This document shows, piece by piece, positions 14,741 through 24,210 of a stretch of DNA of 48,619 nucleotides (its first letter is position 1; the number at the start of each line of letters is the position of its first letter). The notes below the pieces were generated by a model that saw only the letters and a list, made by a program, of their open reading frames with translations, was not told where the DNA came from and searched no databases. The DNA lies in NCBI GenBank assembly GCA_948874605.1, contig CAQRXS010000002.1, positions 1 through 48,619 of the forward strand, read 5' to 3'. The translations under genes and the position numbers were made by a program. The stretch comes from an uncultured Bacilli bacterium (GTDB taxonomy: Bacteria; Bacillota_I; Bacilli_A; RF39; UBA660).

Positions 14741-15992
14741 ATTCGTTAATTATTTCTATATCCGCGCCTACATTGGTAAGTTTTTCGATGATATTTTCAT
14801 AACCTCTTAAAATGTGAGAAATCTCGGATATTTTTGTAGTTCCGTTTGCTATTAAGCCAGCGATTATGAGTGAGGCTCCAGCGCGTAAGTCTGTTGCTAT
14901 TACATCATTTCCATAAAGCTCAGTTTTCCCTTTAATATAAGCTGTTTGATTTTGGACTTCTATATTTGCTCCCATATGGTTCAAGAAAGGTACTTGGCCC
15001 ATTCTACTCGCATAAATTGTTTCTTCTAAAATGCTTATTCCTTCACATTGAGTCATAAGTACTGAAGTGGGTTGAGCAAGATCCGTTGGAAAACCTGGAT
15101 AAATAAGCGTTGTAATATTAAATGCTTTTAGATTTTGGCCGCGATTTATTTTTATGGTATTAGTTTCACTTTCTAAATCTACTCCAATTTCTTTTAATTT
15201 TGTAATTAAAGAAACAAGATGTTCTTTGATTACGTTTTCTATTAATAAATTTTTACCTAATAATGCTCCAATTATGATATAAGTTCCTGCTTCAATTCGG
15301 TCTGGAATTACTTCTATGAAAGATTTATGTAAGTAACTCACACCTTCTATTGTAATTTTGCTTGTTCCGGCACCTTTTATTTTAGCTCCCATATTGTTTA
15401 AATAAGTTGCAACATTTACGATTTCTGGTTCTTTGGCTGCATTATTTATTATTGTAGTACCTTCTGCTTTTACTGAAGCTAACATGATATTTATTGTCGC
15501 ACCTACACTAGCAAAGTCTAAGTAGATTGTAGCGCCTTTTAATTTATCTGCATGAATAATATATTTGTCGTCTTTTTCCTCAATTGTAGCTCCAAGAGCT
15601 TCGAATCCTTTTAGATGAAAATCTATTTTTCTTTTCCCAAAATTACAGCCTCCAGGGAAAGATATTTCGACGTGTTTAAAACGACCTAAAAGTGCCCCCA
15701 TAAAATAGTAACTAGCTCTTAGTTTACTCGTTAAATTTTCAGGTATTTCTTGATTTTTTAATTTTGTTGGATTGATGTGCATAACATCTTTTTCCATCTT
15801 TACATTTCCATTTAATAATTCAATTATATTTATTAAGTCATCACGATCAGTAATATTTGGAACATTATAAATTGTAGTTTCTTCATCACATAACATCGAC
15901 GCAGGTATTAATGCTACTGCACTATTTTTGGCTCCTGATACTTTTATTTTACCTGTCAATGGCCTTCCACCATTAATTCTTATCTTTTGCAT
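14739..15992 (-). CDS. murA: UDP-N-acetylglucosamine 1-carboxyvinyltransferase
   Basis: MurA transfers enolpyruvate from PEP to UDP-GlcNAc, the first committed step of peptidoglycan synthesis. The catalytic cysteine is Cys116 in 'FPGGCNFGKRKIDFHLKGFE', which predicts normal fosfomycin sensitivity at the target. Lys22-Asn23 ('SGAKNSA') and 'DLRAGASLIIAGL' are also conserved. The 417-residue length is normal. In Bacillus murAA is a neighbour of spoIID and DUF1146, and the same genes lie a few kb away here. It is a single-gene unit ending at a strong terminator. Confidence 0.97.
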   Translation of the reverse strand: MQKIRINGGRPLTGKIKVSGAKNSAVALIPASMLCDEETTIYNVPNITDRDDLINIIELLNGNVKMEKDVMHINPTKLKNQEIPENLTSKLRASYYFMGALLGRFKHVEISFPGGCNFGKRKIDFHLKGFEALGATIEEKDDKYIIHADKLKGATIYLDFASVGATINIMLASVKAEGTTIINNAAKEPEIVNVATYLNNMGAKIKGAGTSKITIEGVSYLHKSFIEVIPDRIEAGTYIIIGALLGKNLLIENVIKEHLVSLITKLKEIGVDLESETNTIKINRGQNLKAFNITTLIYPGFPTDLAQPTSVLMTQCEGISILEETIYASRMGQVPFLNHMGANIEVQNQTAYIKGKTELYGNDVIATDLRAGASLIIAGLIANGTTKISEISHILRGYENIIEKLTNVGADIEIINE

Positions 15993-16050
15993 TTTTACAC
16001 GTCCTTTATTAGGTTTTTATATTTCTACTATAACAGATTTTCTTTTTCTT

Positions 16051-16602
16051 TTAAAGGGAAAAGCTTATGATTATATGATGAATCCCTAAATAAATTAATA
16101 ATAAAAGACCTAGAATTGTGGCTTTTTTTCCTAGTTTATCTGAGGCTATTTTTCCAATATTTAGTCCAATCCATGTAAAGAAGAAACTTACCACTGAAAA
16201 TATCATCATGGCTATAGTTTTAGATTTTGTAATTGCTTGCAAGCCCAACCCTGTTGAAAATGCATCTATAGAAACGCCAAAAGAAAATAGTAAAATACCT
16301 AATAATGATAAGTCTAAAGATACTTTTTCTTCTTTTTTTAATATTTCTACAAGTAAATTACATGCGATAAATAAAAGGATGCAACCTAAAAATAAATTAT
16401 GATTTAATGAAAAAAAGCTTACAATTTTGTTGCCAATTAAATTTCCTAGGAATGGCATTAGAAAATGCATTATCCCAACTACAGTACTAATTGTTAAAAT
16501 TTTCTTTTTGGGAAGGTTATATGTACCAAGTCCAAGTGATAAAGAAAATGTATCCATACTTAATGCTACTGCTATTAATAGAATATTAAAAAGTTCTTTC
16601 AT
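16051..16602 (-). CDS. mntP: Putative manganese exporter MntP
   Basis: This 183-residue, six-helix protein has two internal repeats with the signature acidic motifs 'ALSMDTFSLSLGLG' and 'GVSIDAFSTGLGL', as in the MntP (DUF204) family. In Bacillus the homologous ywlD lies in the prmC-spoIIR cluster, and the same holds here (spoIIR and prmC follow upstream). Only about 40 bases precede it, too few for the yybP-ykoY manganese riboswitch often found upstream of mntP. The Shine-Dalgarno is AGGAG. Confidence 0.88.
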   Translation of the reverse strand: MKELFNILLIAVALSMDTFSLSLGLGTYNLPKKKILTISTVVGIMHFLMPFLGNLIGNKIVSFFSLNHNLFLGCILLFIACNLLVEILKKEEKVSLDLSLLGILLFSFGVSIDAFSTGLGLQAITKSKTIAMMIFSVVSFFFTWIGLNIGKIASDKLGKKATILGLLLLIYLGIHHIIISFSL

Positions 16603-16641
16603 AAGTATCTCCTGATATACTATATGAAAGAACTTAGTATT

Positions 16642-17157
16642 TTATGAAAAGTATTTATTTAATACATCTTTGACATAAAAACTGTAATTTATCTCTTCTG
16701 TGCCGTCTTCTTTGGCTTCTAAAAGACATAGAGGCGGGAACATTACGCACCACCAATTATTTCCTACGCCACTTCCCAAAGTTACAACTAAAGAATCGTA
16801 TTCCCCTTTTGGATAGGTAACTCCATGATATTCTTTTTCTGGAAAATAATTTTTTCCAAAGGACACTTTATTATTTTTCGTATATGTATTGACTGTCGTG
16901 CGTATGTTTTTTAAGTTGTCTTCGATTATTTTTTTGGCTTCTTTACTTGTAGAAGCTTTTTGCATTAAATTATTTAAATCTTTTTCTAATTGATTTTTAA
17001 CTTCTAATTTCATTGTTTGATCTTCTATAGAATTAGAATTTGCAATTACTCGAAATCTTATAGCGTAATCTGGAATTAATATTTCATCTTTTTGGGTTAA
17101 TCCATATATGAAAAATACCACGAATAAAATAGGAATTATTTTTTTCACTTTTCTCAC
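16642..17157 (-). CDS. spoIIR: Stage II sporulation protein R (SpoIIR)
   Basis: SpoIIR is a forespore-secreted signal that triggers SpoIIGA to process pro-sigma-E in the mother cell. An N-terminal signal helix (about residues 5-20) is followed by the family core 'RFRVIANSNSIEDQTMKLEV' and, near the end, 'GNNWWCVMFPPLCLLE', which is diagnostic. The 171-residue length fits shorter SpoIIR proteins. It lies directly downstream of prmC, exactly as in Bacillus. Confidence 0.95.
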   Translation of the reverse strand: MRKVKKIIPILFVVFFIYGLTQKDEILIPDYAIRFRVIANSNSIEDQTMKLEVKNQLEKDLNNLMQKASTSKEAKKIIEDNLKNIRTTVNTYTKNNKVSFGKNYFPEKEYHGVTYPKGEYDSLVVTLGSGVGNNWWCVMFPPLCLLEAKEDGTEEINYSFYVKDVLNKYFS

Positions 17158-17188
17158 CTATTTCATTTATGGTATTTTCTTTTTTCTT

Positions 17189-17920
17189 TTATTCATTTTT
17201 AATTAAAAAAACATATCTGTCTTTTCCACTTAAATCACATTCTACGTTGCAAGTAAATGTTGATAAGTATTTTCTTGCAAGCTCAGTAATTGCATTACCT
17301 TGTTGATAACCTATTTCAAAAGCAATCAGTTTTGGCTTGTTTTTCGTAAGGCTAACTTTTTTTATAATCTCTTCATAAAAATATAACCCATGATTTTTGG
17401 CAAATATCGCATTTTGAGGTTCATATTTCGTTTCTTCTCCAACTTCCTCCTGTTCGCCTACATAAGGAGGATTGGAAATAATACAATCAAAATTTTCATA
17501 ATTTACATTTAACATGTCTTCGTGCTTAAAGTTTATAACTACCTTATTTATTTTGGCATTTTCTTCGGCAAGTTCTAGTGCTTCTTTAGATATATCCACA
17601 CAAGTTACTTCGCTGTTTATATTTTTCTTAATGGCAATTCCAATGCATCCACTTCCACAGCCTAAATCCAATATTTTAGGATTTTGTACATTTAATGATG
17701 TAATTTTTTTTATTGTTTTTTCGACTAAAAATTCCGTTTCAAAACGTGGAATTAGAACTCTTTCATCTACCAATACTGTCGTATTGTAAAATTCTACATC
17801 TCCTATTAGATATTGAACTGGGTAATTTTCACTAATTTTTTTTTCTATTTCACTTAAATTATTGGGATATTTTTCTTTTAAAATATTCCAATCTGTATTA
17901 CTTATTTTTTTAGGTTTCAT
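17189..17920 (-). CDS. prmC: Peptide chain release factor N5-glutamine methyltransferase
   Basis: PrmC methylates the glutamine of the GGQ motif in release factors. The SAM-binding motif 'ILDLGCGSGCIGIA' and the catalytic 'ISNPPYV' are clear. The substrate RF1 gene lies just upstream in the same operon, with a P-loop kinase gene inserted between them. At 243 residues it is short for the family (about 280); the missing part is mostly in the N-terminal domain, which is the release-factor-binding helical bundle. Confidence 0.95.
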   Translation of the reverse strand: MKPKKISNTDWNILKEKYPNNLSEIEKKISENYPVQYLIGDVEFYNTTVLVDERVLIPRFETEFLVEKTIKKITSLNVQNPKILDLGCGSGCIGIAIKKNINSEVTCVDISKEALELAEENAKINKVVINFKHEDMLNVNYENFDCIISNPPYVGEQEEVGEETKYEPQNAIFAKNHGLYFYEEIIKKVSLTKNKPKLIAFEIGYQQGNAITELARKYLSTFTCNVECDLSGKDRYVFLIKNE

Positions 17921-17923
17921 ATT

Positions 17924-18517
17924 TTATTTTTTTCTTAGACGCTCAATCACGTCGTCTCTTATATTTTCATATGTAGCACGCGTATTTAATGCCGTATTGT
18001 AGAAAGGAAGATTATTATTATGACTAAACTCTTTTAATTCGCGGCTTGCGATTAATTCGTTTTTAGCGAATTCTAAAAGTTCTTTATCTGATAAATTTGC
18101 AGGCCATCTGTCTAGCTTAATATTTTTTCTTATATTCGCTGCATAATAGTCTGGTGTTACGTCTAATGTTCCCAAGCAATATATTGATGCTCCTCGAGGT
18201 TGATAGTATTCTATTAAAGACTTTCTAGATATTTCAAATCCCTCTATTATTACACCTTGATTATTTTTTGCTTCATATTTTAATCCCCACATTAATCTTT
18301 TTATATATTCTTGAAATGATTCACTTGTTACCGCAGTATCTACTCTTACTCCAAGTTCTGGCCATATATAGGCTAGTGAATCTCTAATCATATCTACATT
18401 AATTACCGGAAAACCAAATTCTTTTCCTAAATCTATTCTCAACCATTCGGCAAATAAACTTTTTCCTGTTTTTGGTCTTCCTGCAAAAATCACAACATCT
18501 CTTAATTCATTTTTCAT
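17924..18517 (-). CDS. P-loop nucleotide kinase-like protein (paralog of 37595-38155)
   Basis: Walker A is 'IFAGRPKTGKSLFAE' (about residues 10-24). It is followed by 'INVDMIRDSLAYIWPELG' and, late in the protein, 'RWPANLSDKELLEFAKNEL' and 'LPFYNTALN'. These blocks recur in the same order in the gene at 37595, so the two are paralogs. They look like AAA_33/zeta-type small-molecule kinases; the substrate is unknown. The gene sits between prfA and prmC, spaced 3 bases from prmC, so it is in their operon. In most Bacilli nothing lies between those two genes. Confidence 0.8.
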   Translation of the reverse strand: MKNELRDVVIFAGRPKTGKSLFAEWLRIDLGKEFGFPVINVDMIRDSLAYIWPELGVRVDTAVTSESFQEYIKRLMWGLKYEAKNNQGVIIEGFEISRKSLIEYYQPRGASIYCLGTLDVTPDYYAANIRKNIKLDRWPANLSDKELLEFAKNELIASRELKEFSHNNNLPFYNTALNTRATYENIRDDVIERLRKK

Positions 18518-18526
18518 ATCTTAATT

Positions 18527-19585
18527 CTACTCTTCTCCAGCTAATTTTCTTTTTAAGTCTTCTGTGATTAAAGCATCTATTATCGGTTCTAAGTCCCCAT
18601 CCATAACACGATCTAGATTCATAACAGAAAATCCTATTCGGTGATCCGTTACTCTATTTTGTGGATAATTATAGGTTCTTATTTTCTCTGAACGATCTCC
18701 TGTGCCAATCTTGGTCTTTCTAGCACTTCCTAATTCTTTTTCTTTTTGTTGCTCCATATTATCATAAAGTTTTATTTTTAAAAGCTTCATTGCTTTATCT
18801 TTGTTTTTTAATTGGCTTCTTTCGTTTTGGCATGTTACTACTGTATTTGTTGGTAAATGCGTAATACGGACCGCTGAATTAGATGTGTTTACGGATTGTC
18901 CTCCAGCTCCACTGGAATGATAAACGTCTATTTTTAAATCACTTTCTTTAATATCTATATCTATATCTTCCACTTCTGGCATTACTAATACAGTTGCGGT
19001 AGATGTATGAACTCTTCCTTGCGTTTCAGTTACAGGAACTCTTTGAACTCGATGTGAACCACTTTCATATTTTAATTTGCTATAGACATTTTCCCCTTTA
19101 ATTGTACATTCTACTTGAGAAAATCCACCAGAAGTTCCTTCTAATTCATGGTCAATTTCAATTTTCCAACCATTTTTCTCAGCATAATAAGTGTACATTC
19201 TTAAAAGATCTCCAGCAAAAATGTTTGCTTCATCTCCTCCAGCTGCCCCACGAATTTCCATGATGACATTTTTTCCATCGTTTTCATCTTTAGGAATTAG
19301 TAAAATTTCCAATTCTTTGTTTATCTCAGTTATTTTATTTTGATTTTCTTCAATTTCTAATTCGGCCATTTCTTTAAAATCTATATCATTTACTAAAGAT
19401 TTTGCTTCATTTAGATTTTTTTCACAAGTAAGTAATTCTTCATATTTTATAACGATTTCTTTTAAGTCACTTTGCTCTTTAGAAAGTGTCTTTACTTTTT
19501 TAAAGTCATTCATTACCTCTGGATTCATAAGTTCTTCTGATAATTCATGATATCTTTTTTTTATGGTTTCTAATTTTTCTTTCAT
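18527..19585 (-). CDS. prfA: Peptide chain release factor 1
   Basis: RF1 terminates translation at UAA and UAG. The catalytic GGQ loop is in '[20 protein letters not shown]' (about residues 224-243). The domain 1 coiled coil, domain 2 and domain 4 are all present, and 352 residues is the normal length. It heads the prfA-kinase-prmC-spoIIR-mntP run on the minus strand. Its presence is consistent with TAG being used as a stop (for example in gyrB, gyrA, dnaA). Confidence 0.97.
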   Translation of the reverse strand: MKEKLETIKKRYHELSEELMNPEVMNDFKKVKTLSKEQSDLKEIVIKYEELLTCEKNLNEAKSLVNDIDFKEMAELEIEENQNKITEINKELEILLIPKDENDGKNVIMEIRGAAGGDEANIFAGDLLRMYTYYAEKNGWKIEIDHELEGTSGGFSQVECTIKGENVYSKLKYESGSHRVQRVPVTETQGRVHTSTATVLVMPEVEDIDIDIKESDLKIDVYHSSGAGGQSVNTSNSAVRITHLPTNTVVTCQNERSQLKNKDKAMKLLKIKLYDNMEQQKEKELGSARKTKIGTGDRSEKIRTYNYPQNRVTDHRIGFSVMNLDRVMDGDLEPIIDALITEDLKRKLAGEE

Positions 19586-19624
19586 TGTATCTTTCCTTTC
19601 TTTTAATTCATTATAAAAGCAAAG

Positions 19625-20056
19625 CTACATATTTTCATCATCTTCATCAATAACAACTAGATCTTTTAGGTCTTCATCTGGTGAATCATCTTCTACTTCG
19701 TCTTCATCATAATAAGAATCATCTTCTGTATTTTCTGTTTCTTCCACAGTTGATGGATCTACATCTTCGTAATCGTCTTCATCCTCTTCAATAACAACTT
19801 TTTCGCTGTGACGAACACGCAAGTCCCAATAACCATCGCTTAGCATAATAAATTTCTGATCGATTGTTAACATTTCAAAAAAGTCGGCAATGTGTGATTC
19901 AAATATATTGTCTCCAAGTTCTAAAATATTACAAATTTCACGAAATAAATCATTTATTTTCATTTTCTTTTTTGTTTCTTCTAAAATTAGATATGCAATG
20001 TCATCATAGCCCATTAATTCTAGTTCTTCTTTTGGAATTGATTTTAGTTTTTTCAT
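19625..20056 (-). CDS. rpoE: DNA-directed RNA polymerase delta subunit
   Basis: The N-terminal globular HARE-HTH domain covers about residues 1-85 ('KIPKEELELMGYDDIAYLIL' with minor changes). It is followed by a strongly acidic, disordered tail (about 90-143) rich in D and E. This is the plan of the Gram-positive-specific delta subunit, which speeds core recycling and makes initiation sensitive to nucleotide levels. The order DUF1934-argS-rpoE matches Bacillus (ywiB-argS-rpoE). Confidence 0.93.
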   Translation of the reverse strand: MKKLKSIPKEELELMGYDDIAYLILEETKKKMKINDLFREICNILELGDNIFESHIADFFEMLTIDQKFIMLSDGYWDLRVRHSEKVVIEEDEDDYEDVDPSTVEETENTEDDSYYDEDEVEDDSPDEDLKDLVVIDEDDENM

Positions 20057-20059
20057 TTT

Positions 20060-21754
20060 TTACATCCTTTCTGGTATTTCAATACTTAATAAATCTAACA
20101 TGTTTTTAAGTATTCTATTTGATAAATCTAATAAGAGAAGCCAATTATCTTTTTTCTCTTGTTCATTCAATTTATTAATATGATTGTTTTCATAAAATGT
20201 ATTCATATTTACGCATATTTCGTATAAAAAATTAGCAAGTATTGAAGGTAATCTAGTATTTGTTGCGTATTTTAATGTATTTTCTAACTCTAATAATTTT
20301 AATCTTAAATCTCTATCTACCTTATTATAAATTTTTTCATTTATTTTTTTCTCAGTTATTTCTTCTTTATTTAATATACTAGCAATTCTTAAGTAAGTAT
20401 ATAAGATATATGGGCCTGTTTTTCCTACTACTTCAGAGAATTTTTTAATATCAAAGATATAATCTTTTTCTCGATTGTTTTGAAGATCCGCAAATTTAAT
20501 AATTGCATTCACTAAAATGTCTAAGTCTTTATCCGCCATGTCTTTATTTTTTTCATTTGAAGCTAAGAAGGCTTCTTTTACTTCAGCAAACAAAGTATCT
20601 AATTTTGGACTATTACCAGCTCGTGTTTTAAATGGGCGACCATCACTTCCATTAACAGTTCCAAAGCCTAAGTGTTCAAAAGAAGTCTCTTTATCATAAC
20701 CCATTTTTTTGCATAATCGAAAGATAGATTCAAAATGAAGCGATTGTCTTTTATCAGTAACATATAAAATTTTATTTGGATGATATTTTTCTATTCTCTC
20801 ATAGATTGTTGCCAAGTCTGCTGTACTATATAAATATCCTCCATTGCTTTTTTGAAAAATGATTGGTGGAAGTTCTTTTTTATCGTCCTCTTCTTTTATT
20901 TCAATAATCTTAGCCCCGTTTGAGTCTTTTAAAAGATTTTTTTCTTCTAATAGTTTTGCGAAAGGTTCGAAATATGGTCTAGCATCTGATTCACCGTTCC
21001 ATAAATCAAATGATACATCTAGGTAATCGTAAATTCTTTTAATATCTTTTAATGAGACTTCGCGAATTTTTTTTGAATATTCCGTGTATTCTTCGTTTTG
21101 GTGTTGAAGCTCTTTTGTAATTGTTTCACAGATGCTTTTAATATTTTCGTCTTGTTTACAAATACCACTTATTTTAGGATAAATTTCTTCTAATTTTTCT
21201 AGAGTAATATCATTAACAGAAATTCCTTCTTGTTTTAAGCCATAAATTACCTGACCCATTTGTAAGCCGTAATCCCCTAAATGAACGTCTGAAATGACAG
21301 TATGCCCCATGTATTTTAACATTCTTTTTACAGATTCTCCCACCACAGCGCTTCTTAGGTGACCTACATGCAAAGGTTTTGCTATATTTGGTCCACCATA
21401 ATCAATTACAATAGTTTCTGGACTTGGTAATTCGATATTAAATTTATCTTTTTCGAGCATTTTATTTAAGGTATCATTAATTAATTTATCACTTAAAGTA
21501 AAATTAATAAAACCTGGAGGCAATAATTCAATTTTTGTAAACATTTCACCTTTTTTTTCATTTAATTTTTCTACGATAGTATTTCCAATTTCTAAAGGAC
21601 TTTTGTGAAGTATCTTCGCTAGTCTAAAAGAGCCATCGAACTGATAATCACATAGATCTTTTCTATTTGATACGATTACTTCAACATTTTCTAAAGCGTA
21701 ATCTAATTCTTCTAAAGTATTTTTTAAAATTGCTTCGATTTGTTTGGTTATCAT
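20060..21754 (-). CDS. argS: Arginyl-tRNA synthetase
   Basis: This is a class I synthetase. The HIGH-like motif is in 'NIAKPLHVGHLRSAVVGES' (about residues 125-143), and the KMSKS-equivalent lies around 'DGRPFKTRAG'. An N-terminal additional domain (1-95) and a C-terminal anticodon-binding (DALR) domain are present; 564 residues is normal. The start overlaps the stop of the DUF1934 gene by one base (TAATG), so translation is coupled, and rpoE follows 3 bases after its stop. Confidence 0.97.
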   Translation of the reverse strand: MITKQIEAILKNTLEELDYALENVEVIVSNRKDLCDYQFDGSFRLAKILHKSPLEIGNTIVEKLNEKKGEMFTKIELLPPGFINFTLSDKLINDTLNKMLEKDKFNIELPSPETIVIDYGGPNIAKPLHVGHLRSAVVGESVKRMLKYMGHTVISDVHLGDYGLQMGQVIYGLKQEGISVNDITLEKLEEIYPKISGICKQDENIKSICETITKELQHQNEEYTEYSKKIREVSLKDIKRIYDYLDVSFDLWNGESDARPYFEPFAKLLEEKNLLKDSNGAKIIEIKEEDDKKELPPIIFQKSNGGYLYSTADLATIYERIEKYHPNKILYVTDKRQSLHFESIFRLCKKMGYDKETSFEHLGFGTVNGSDGRPFKTRAGNSPKLDTLFAEVKEAFLASNEKNKDMADKDLDILVNAIIKFADLQNNREKDYIFDIKKFSEVVGKTGPYILYTYLRIASILNKEEITEKKINEKIYNKVDRDLRLKLLELENTLKYATNTRLPSILANFLYEICVNMNTFYENNHINKLNEQEKKDNWLLLLDLSNRILKNMLDLLSIEIPERM

Positions 21755-22101
21755 TATTCTTCACCTTCTAATTCTAGAATAAGCTCAGTTTTTTCATCAT
21801 CTGTTTCAATTAAATAAGATAAATTTATTAAATTTTTATTCCTCAATAGATTAGCATACTCTACTTCAACTTGCAAGTAATATTGTTCTTTTTTTAAAGT
21901 AATTTCACACTTTTTTTCTGCGATGTCCATGAAGAAAGAATACTCGTTATTTTCTCTTGTAAATTCTTTGGTTGTTAAATTAATTGTATGTTCCATATCT
22001 TCTAAATTAAAAGTTATAATATCGTTTTCATTCTTATAAAAGATATCTTTTTTTTCTAAGACAATTTCTTCTCCTTTATAAAGTTTAAGATTTAATAACA
22101 T
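21754..22101 (-). CDS. DUF1934 beta-barrel protein (YwiB-like)
   Basis: This is a small all-beta protein (115 residues) of the lipocalin-like DUF1934 family, recognised by its alternating strand pattern ('IITFNLEDMEHTINLTTKEF') and by position: ywiB precedes argS-rpoE in Bacillus. Function is unknown. I start it at the ATG at 22101 (after GGTG). An in-frame GTG three codons earlier sits too close to the Shine-Dalgarno. It is the first gene of the argS operon. Confidence 0.75.
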   Translation of the reverse strand: MLLNLKLYKGEEIVLEKKDIFYKNENDIITFNLEDMEHTINLTTKEFTRENNEYSFFMDIAEKKCEITLKKEQYYLQVEVEYANLLRNKNLINLSYLIETDDEKTELILELEGEE

Positions 22102-22131
22102 AGACAGCACGCACCTTTTTATAACGGACTC

Positions 22132-22159
22132 ATTATATCATAGTTTTATTAAATGTAAA
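22132..22159 (-). promoter_or_regulatory. Promoter of the DUF1934-argS-rpoE operon
   Basis: On the minus strand TTTACA, 16 bases, TATAAT, with TGA before the -10 (extended). It is about 30 bases upstream of the first start codon. Confidence 0.75.
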
Positions 22160-22258
22160 GAAAAAATAAAAAGGCTTGTTTCCGCCAAATTTTTGGTACA
22201 TTGAAAATTTCACTTATATTTTTTTTACTTTTTTTCATACTAGTGATAGGTGAACTCT

Positions 22259-24199
22259 ATGAAAAAATTAAAATTGACTTTTAAATTAGGACTTTTTTTT
22301 GTTTTGTCATGCTTTGTCTGTCTTATAGGAATCTATGTATATGCTTTCTTTTCTCCTAAATTGGAACTAAAAAATATGGGAAAAGTTTTTATTTATGATA
22401 AAAATGAAGATTTAATTTATCAAGGTTCTGGTTCTAAAGAATGGATAGGCCTAGAAGATATTTCTTCTGATCTTAAAAATGCTGTAATAAGTGTTGAAGA
22501 TAAAAATTTCTATAAGCATAAAGGTTTTGACTTTTTGAGAATTGGAAAAGCATTTTTGCAAAATTTAAAATACCATACTAGACAAGGCGCTTCTACTATT
22601 AGTATGCAATATATTAAAAATATGTTTCTAACGTTTGATCAAACTTGGGAAAGAAAAATTAAAGAAGCTTTTTTAACTGTTGAATTGGAAGTTCATTATA
22701 GTAAAGATAATATTTTAGAAGGTTATTTAAATACCATAAATTATGGAGAAGGAAATTATGGTATTGAAGATGCTAGTAAATATTATTTTAATAAGAGTAG
22801 TAAAGATTTAACTTTGGAAGAAGCGATTATGTTAGCTGGTATTCCAAAGAATCCAAGTAATTTTAATCCTGTTAGTGATTATGAAGCTTGTATTGAACGA
22901 GCTCGTATTGTCGCGATGACTATGGTCGAGAATGGTTATATTACTAAAGAAGTATATGACGGCTTATTTCAAAGTGAAATTCCTATATATGGAAAGAGAA
23001 TGCAAAATAATTCACAAACAGTCTTGTATTACCAAGATGCAGTGTTACAAGAGTTAAGTTCTATTAAATCCGTTCCTTCTTCCTTAATTGAATCTGGTGG
23101 ACTTAAAATTTATACTACTTTTGATCAGAAGGCTCAAGAAAATATGGAAAAAGCTATTTTGAATTATATGGATAATCAAGAAGAACTCCAAGTGGCTAGT
23201 GTAATAGTTGATCCAAAAACTGGTGGGGTTTTGGCTCTTACTGGAGGCCTTAATTATGCCAAAAGTCAATATAACCGGGCAACAATGTCAAAACGACAAG
23301 TTGGTAGTACCATGAAACCGTTTTTATATTATGCCGCTTTAGAAAATGGACTTACTTCTTCTTCTACTTTTAAAAGTGAAGAAACAACGTTTCATTTTAC
23401 AAATAATGAGCTTTATTCACCTAGTAATTATAATCATGTTTACGGAAATAAGGATATTACCATGGCCGCGGCTATTGCATATTCCGATAATATTTATGCT
23501 GTAAAAACCCATTTGTTTTTAGGTACTGAAACTTTAGTACAAGCTGCTAAATTAGCTGGTATTGAAGAAGACCTAGTTGGTAATCCTTCTTTGGCACTTG
23601 GGACGAGTGAATTAAATATGCTTGATTTTGCACATGGCTATGCAACTTTAGCAAATGGGGGAGATGAACATGAACTTTATTTTATTGAAAAAGTAGAAGA
23701 TATGAATGGAAATGTTTTGTACGAACATAATGTAAAACATAATTATGTGTTAAATAGTAATGATGTGTTTATTTTAAATGAAATGATGACGAATACAACG
23801 AATTCTAAATTTTCTTCTTATACTACCCCAACTGCTTTATCTTTAGCCTCTCGAATGAGTCGTAAATATGCGCTTAAGACTGGTACCACGGATACTGATT
23901 CTTGGAGTGTAGGATATAATCCGGATGCCTTAATGCTTGTTTGGGTAGGAAATGATGAAGCGAAAAACGTAGATGAAACGGCAAGTTATTATTCTAAAAA
24001 TATATGGCTAGAAGCAATGGAAGGATATTTGGAAGGTACTGAAGCTACTTGGTATGACAAACCACAAAATGTTGTAGGAATTGTTCGCGACGGAATCACT
24101 GGGCAAGAAAGTCAATACGGAACAAATAATGCTTTATTTTACTATATTAAAGGCACAGAACTTGGAATTGTTCCCACATTAAAAGAAGATTACGAGTAA
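22259..24199 (+). CDS. Class A penicillin-binding protein (bifunctional transglycosylase/transpeptidase)
   Basis: A membrane anchor (about residues 10-30) is followed by a GT51 glycosyltransferase domain with the catalytic Glu in 'ISVEDKNFYKHKGFD', then 'QGASTISMQYIKN'. The transpeptidase domain has the SxxK serine in 'VGSTMKPF', SxN in 'YSDNIYA' and KTG in 'LKTGTTDTDSW'. It polymerises and cross-links peptidoglycan at the outer membrane face. At about 646 residues it is at the short end for PBP1a/2d types. I start it at the ATG at 22259 behind AGGTG. It runs against the local minus-strand trend and converges with noc. Confidence 0.95.
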   Translation: MKKLKLTFKLGLFFVLSCFVCLIGIYVYAFFSPKLELKNMGKVFIYDKNEDLIYQGSGSKEWIGLEDISSDLKNAVISVEDKNFYKHKGFDFLRIGKAFLQNLKYHTRQGASTISMQYIKNMFLTFDQTWERKIKEAFLTVELEVHYSKDNILEGYLNTINYGEGNYGIEDASKYYFNKSSKDLTLEEAIMLAGIPKNPSNFNPVSDYEACIERARIVAMTMVENGYITKEVYDGLFQSEIPIYGKRMQNNSQTVLYYQDAVLQELSSIKSVPSSLIESGGLKIYTTFDQKAQENMEKAILNYMDNQEELQVASVIVDPKTGGVLALTGGLNYAKSQYNRATMSKRQVGSTMKPFLYYAALENGLTSSSTFKSEETTFHFTNNELYSPSNYNHVYGNKDITMAAAIAYSDNIYAVKTHLFLGTETLVQAAKLAGIEEDLVGNPSLALGTSELNMLDFAHGYATLANGGDEHELYFIEKVEDMNGNVLYEHNVKHNYVLNSNDVFILNEMMTNTTNSKFSSYTTPTALSLASRMSRKYALKTGTTDTDSWSVGYNPDALMLVWVGNDEAKNVDETASYYSKNIWLEAMEGYLEGTEATWYDKPQNVVGIVRDGITGQESQYGTNNALFYYIKGTELGIVPTLKEDYE

Positions 24200-24206
24200 T
24201 CTTCTT
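24183..24206. terminator. Bidirectional terminator between pbp and noc
   Basis: AAGAAGATTAC (24183-24193) pairs perfectly with GTAATCTTCTT (24196-24206), an 11-bp stem overlapping the pbp stop codon. The + strand continues TTTGCTTT. Since the two genes converge, it can serve both. Confidence 0.75.
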
Positions 24207-24210
24207 TGCT

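Noticed and set aside
16603..16641. Manganese (yybP-ykoY) riboswitch before mntP
   Set aside because: Only about 40 bases lie between spoIIR's end region and mntP's start context, too little for the aptamer, and no core motif is present.
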